Shown here: positions 62,675 through 64,000 of the stretch, one piece after another
Numbering within the stretch: the first letter of the stretch is position 1
How the letters are laid out: each line of letters begins with the position of its first letter
DNA from: DATLGB01 sp963724135
GTDB taxonomy: Bacteria; Actinomycetota; Thermoleophilia; Solirubrobacterales; Solirubrobacteraceae
Assembly (NCBI GenBank): GCA_963724135.1
Contig: CAVRTA010000002.1
Coordinates: 186,001 to 250,000, forward strand
Direction: 5' to 3'
Length of the DNA stretch: 64,000 bases
Notes under the pieces: generated by a model
The model's input: only the letters and a program-made list of their open reading frames with translations
Told to the model about the DNA's origin: nothing
Databases searched by the model: none
Program-made: the position numbers and the translations under genes

Positions 62675-64000
62675 CTACAGAGCTGCTGCGGCCGCTTCGA
62701 GCAGCTCCTCGACGCCCTCGCGGCGGCAGCGGGCGGGCGAGCAGGAAGCCCTGCGCCAGCGGGCAGCCCTCGTCGGCGAGGAAGCGGCGCTGCTCCTCGG
62801 TCTCGACGCCCTCGGCCACCGCGACGCGGCCCGAGCGCCGTCGACAGCCGCAGGATCGAGGTCACGATCGCCGACGCCTCGTCGTTCTCGGGCACCTCGC
62901 GCATGAACGCGCGGTCGATCTTCAGCGTCGCGACCGGCATCTCGCGCAGGCGGCGACAGCGACGAGTAGCCCGAGCCGAAGTCGTCGAGGGCGAGCTGGA
63001 GCCCGAGCGCGTGCAGCGCGCGCAGGATCGTCTCCGACTCCGGCGGGGTCCTCCATGGTCGTCGACTCGGTCAGCTCGGCGGTGAGCTTCGTCGGGTCGG
63101 CGCCGGTGCGCTCGAGGTGGTCGGCGACGCGGTCGGCGAAGTCGAGCCGGCGCAGCTGGCGCGGCGAGACGTTGAAGGAGATCTGCGGGTGCAGGCCCGT
63201 CGCGGCCCACTCGACCTGCTGCTCGCAGACGGCGCCGACGACCCAGTCGCCGATCGCCTCGATCAGGCCGGTCTCCTCGGCCAGCGGGATGAACTCGCCG
63301 GGCGGGACCATGCCGCGCTCGGGGTCGAGCCAGCGCAGCAGCGCCTCGACGCCGATCAGCTCGCCGCGGGCGACGTCGAAGATCGGCTGGTAGTGCAGGC
63401 AGGAACTCGTCGTTGGCAAGCGCGCGGCGCAGGCGCGTGGAGCCCTCCAGCCGCTCGCGGCGGTCCACCGAGTCCGGCGGCTCGTAGACGCACCAGCTCG
63501 CCGCGGGCGACCTGCTTGGCGCGGAAGACGGCGGCGTCGGCGTGCTCGAGCAGGTCCTGCGCGTTGCACTTGCCCTCGACGCAGAGCGCGATGCCGACCG
63601 AGCACTCGAGCGTCGAACTCGGCGCCGTCGACGTTGAACGGGCGCCTCCAGCGCCGTCGACGATGCGCGCTGCGGCCTGCTCGGCGACCAGCTGAGCTTC
63701 GCCGGCCTCGACGTCGGCGAGCAGCAGCAGGTACTCGTCCCCGCCGGGGCGCGCCAGCAGGTCGGTGGTGCGGGTCGCCTCGCGACAGGCGAGCGGCGAC
63801 CGCGGCGAGAACGCGGTTGCCGGCGACGTGGCCGAGCGAGTCGTTGACCAGCCGGAAGGCGTCGACGTCGATGTGCAGCAGGGCGACGCCGGTGCCGGCG
63901 CGGCGCGCGCGGGCCAGCGCGAGCTCGAGGTGCTCCTCGAGCAGCGCGCGGTTCGGGAGCCCGGTCAGCGGATCGCGGAAGGCCAGCTCGAGGCCGACGC
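62675..64000 (-). pseudogene. GGDEF-EAL protein (cyclic-di-GMP turnover), many frameshifts, 5' end outside window
   Basis: All expected blocks are present in order but in changing frames: RDPLTGLPNRALLEEHLELA (near 63940), LARPGGDEYLLLLADVEAGE (GGDEY active site, near 63740), SVGIALCVEGK (near 63580), LHYQPIFDVARGELIGVEAL then LRWLDPERGMVPPGEFIPLA (EAL start, 63250-63400), ELTESTTMEDP, LDDFGSGYSSLSRLREMPVA then TLKIDRAFMREVPENDEASA (DDFGxGY catalytic motif, 62860-62990), and EGVETEEQ ending at the TAG at 62675. At least seven single-base shifts are needed in 1.3 kb. The motifs suggest both cyclase and phosphodiesterase domains. Loss by sequencing error seems more likely than true decay. Confidence 0.75.

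Overview
The window is very GC-rich and densely packed, with coding sequence on both strands, many 1-13 bp start/stop overlaps and no gene-free stretch longer than about 220 bp. No rRNA, tRNA, CRISPR array, prophage or transposase gene is visible. The gene set points to a high-GC actinobacterial lineage. Markers are an F420-dependent glucose-6-phosphate dehydrogenase, the NucS/EndoMS mismatch endonuclease, a Kgd-type fused 2-oxoglutarate dehydrogenase, ABC-F EttA and an actinobacterial MauE-type fusion protein. My best guess is class Thermoleophilia (Solirubrobacterales-like), inferred from gene content and style only.

Layout. 1-2.8 kb: F420 enzyme (partial), nicotinate phosphoribosyltransferase, zinc ribbon, isoaspartyl methyltransferase. 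2.8-7.2 kb: nucleotidyltransferase, metallophosphoesterase, a tandem (double) TetR regulator and a large polytopic membrane protein. 7.2-13.3 kb: Tat-exported amine oxidase, aconitase, M42 peptidase, HAD phosphatase. 13.3-18.7 kb: an operon of a LuxR-type TPR regulator, a MauE-thioredoxin-MauA-like fusion, a MauF-like/propeller-like fusion and a secreted metallo-beta-lactamase-fold protein. 18.7-26.5 kb: methyltransferase, EttA, a toxin-antitoxin-like pair, an ABC exporter, a J-domain/TPR protein, NucS and a crotonase. 26.7-32.3 kb: YjbQ, alkyltransferase-like protein, DUF1028, M28 peptidase, FMN reductase, YceI with MarR-type operators, a broken MarR gene, HxlR and a secreted protein. 32.3-37.5 kb: a lipoylated E2-E1 2-oxoglutarate dehydrogenase fusion, DUF3817 and NUDIX. 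37.7-41.1 kb: AGPS-like flavoprotein, YCII/ECF-sigma pair. 41.1-49.8 kb: large AAA-LuxR regulator, flavoprotein monooxygenase, Ppx/GppA, MBL hydrolase, UbiB-like kinase, RibD-like reductase. 49.8-64 kb: giant secreted protein with a cysteine-peptidase-like core, pyruvate kinase, delta-60 repeat protein, M29 aminopeptidase, MBL hydrolase, MetF, then a run of frameshifted genes (YgjP-like peptidase, two hypotheticals, GGDEF-EAL) and an aminotransferase.

The most interesting locus is 14.45-17.06 kb. Two adjacent genes appear to carry, as fusions, the parts of the mauF-B-E-D-A methylamine dehydrogenase cluster: a MauE membrane domain, a CxxC thioredoxin-like domain, an internal twin-arginine segment and a Cys-rich MauA-like domain in one protein, and a MauF/CcdA-like membrane domain plus an extracytoplasmic propeller-like domain in the next. 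Both tryptophans that form the TTQ cofactor are missing from the MauA-like domain, so this looks like a repurposed system.

Other points of note are two lipoyl domains and a subunit-binding domain built into the Kgd chain, a REP-like hairpin sitting inside the Kgd coding sequence, a second family of palindromic repeats placed after stop codons, and clusters of single-base frameshifts (30.5-31.1 kb and 60.2-63.9 kb) that look more like sequence errors than decay.
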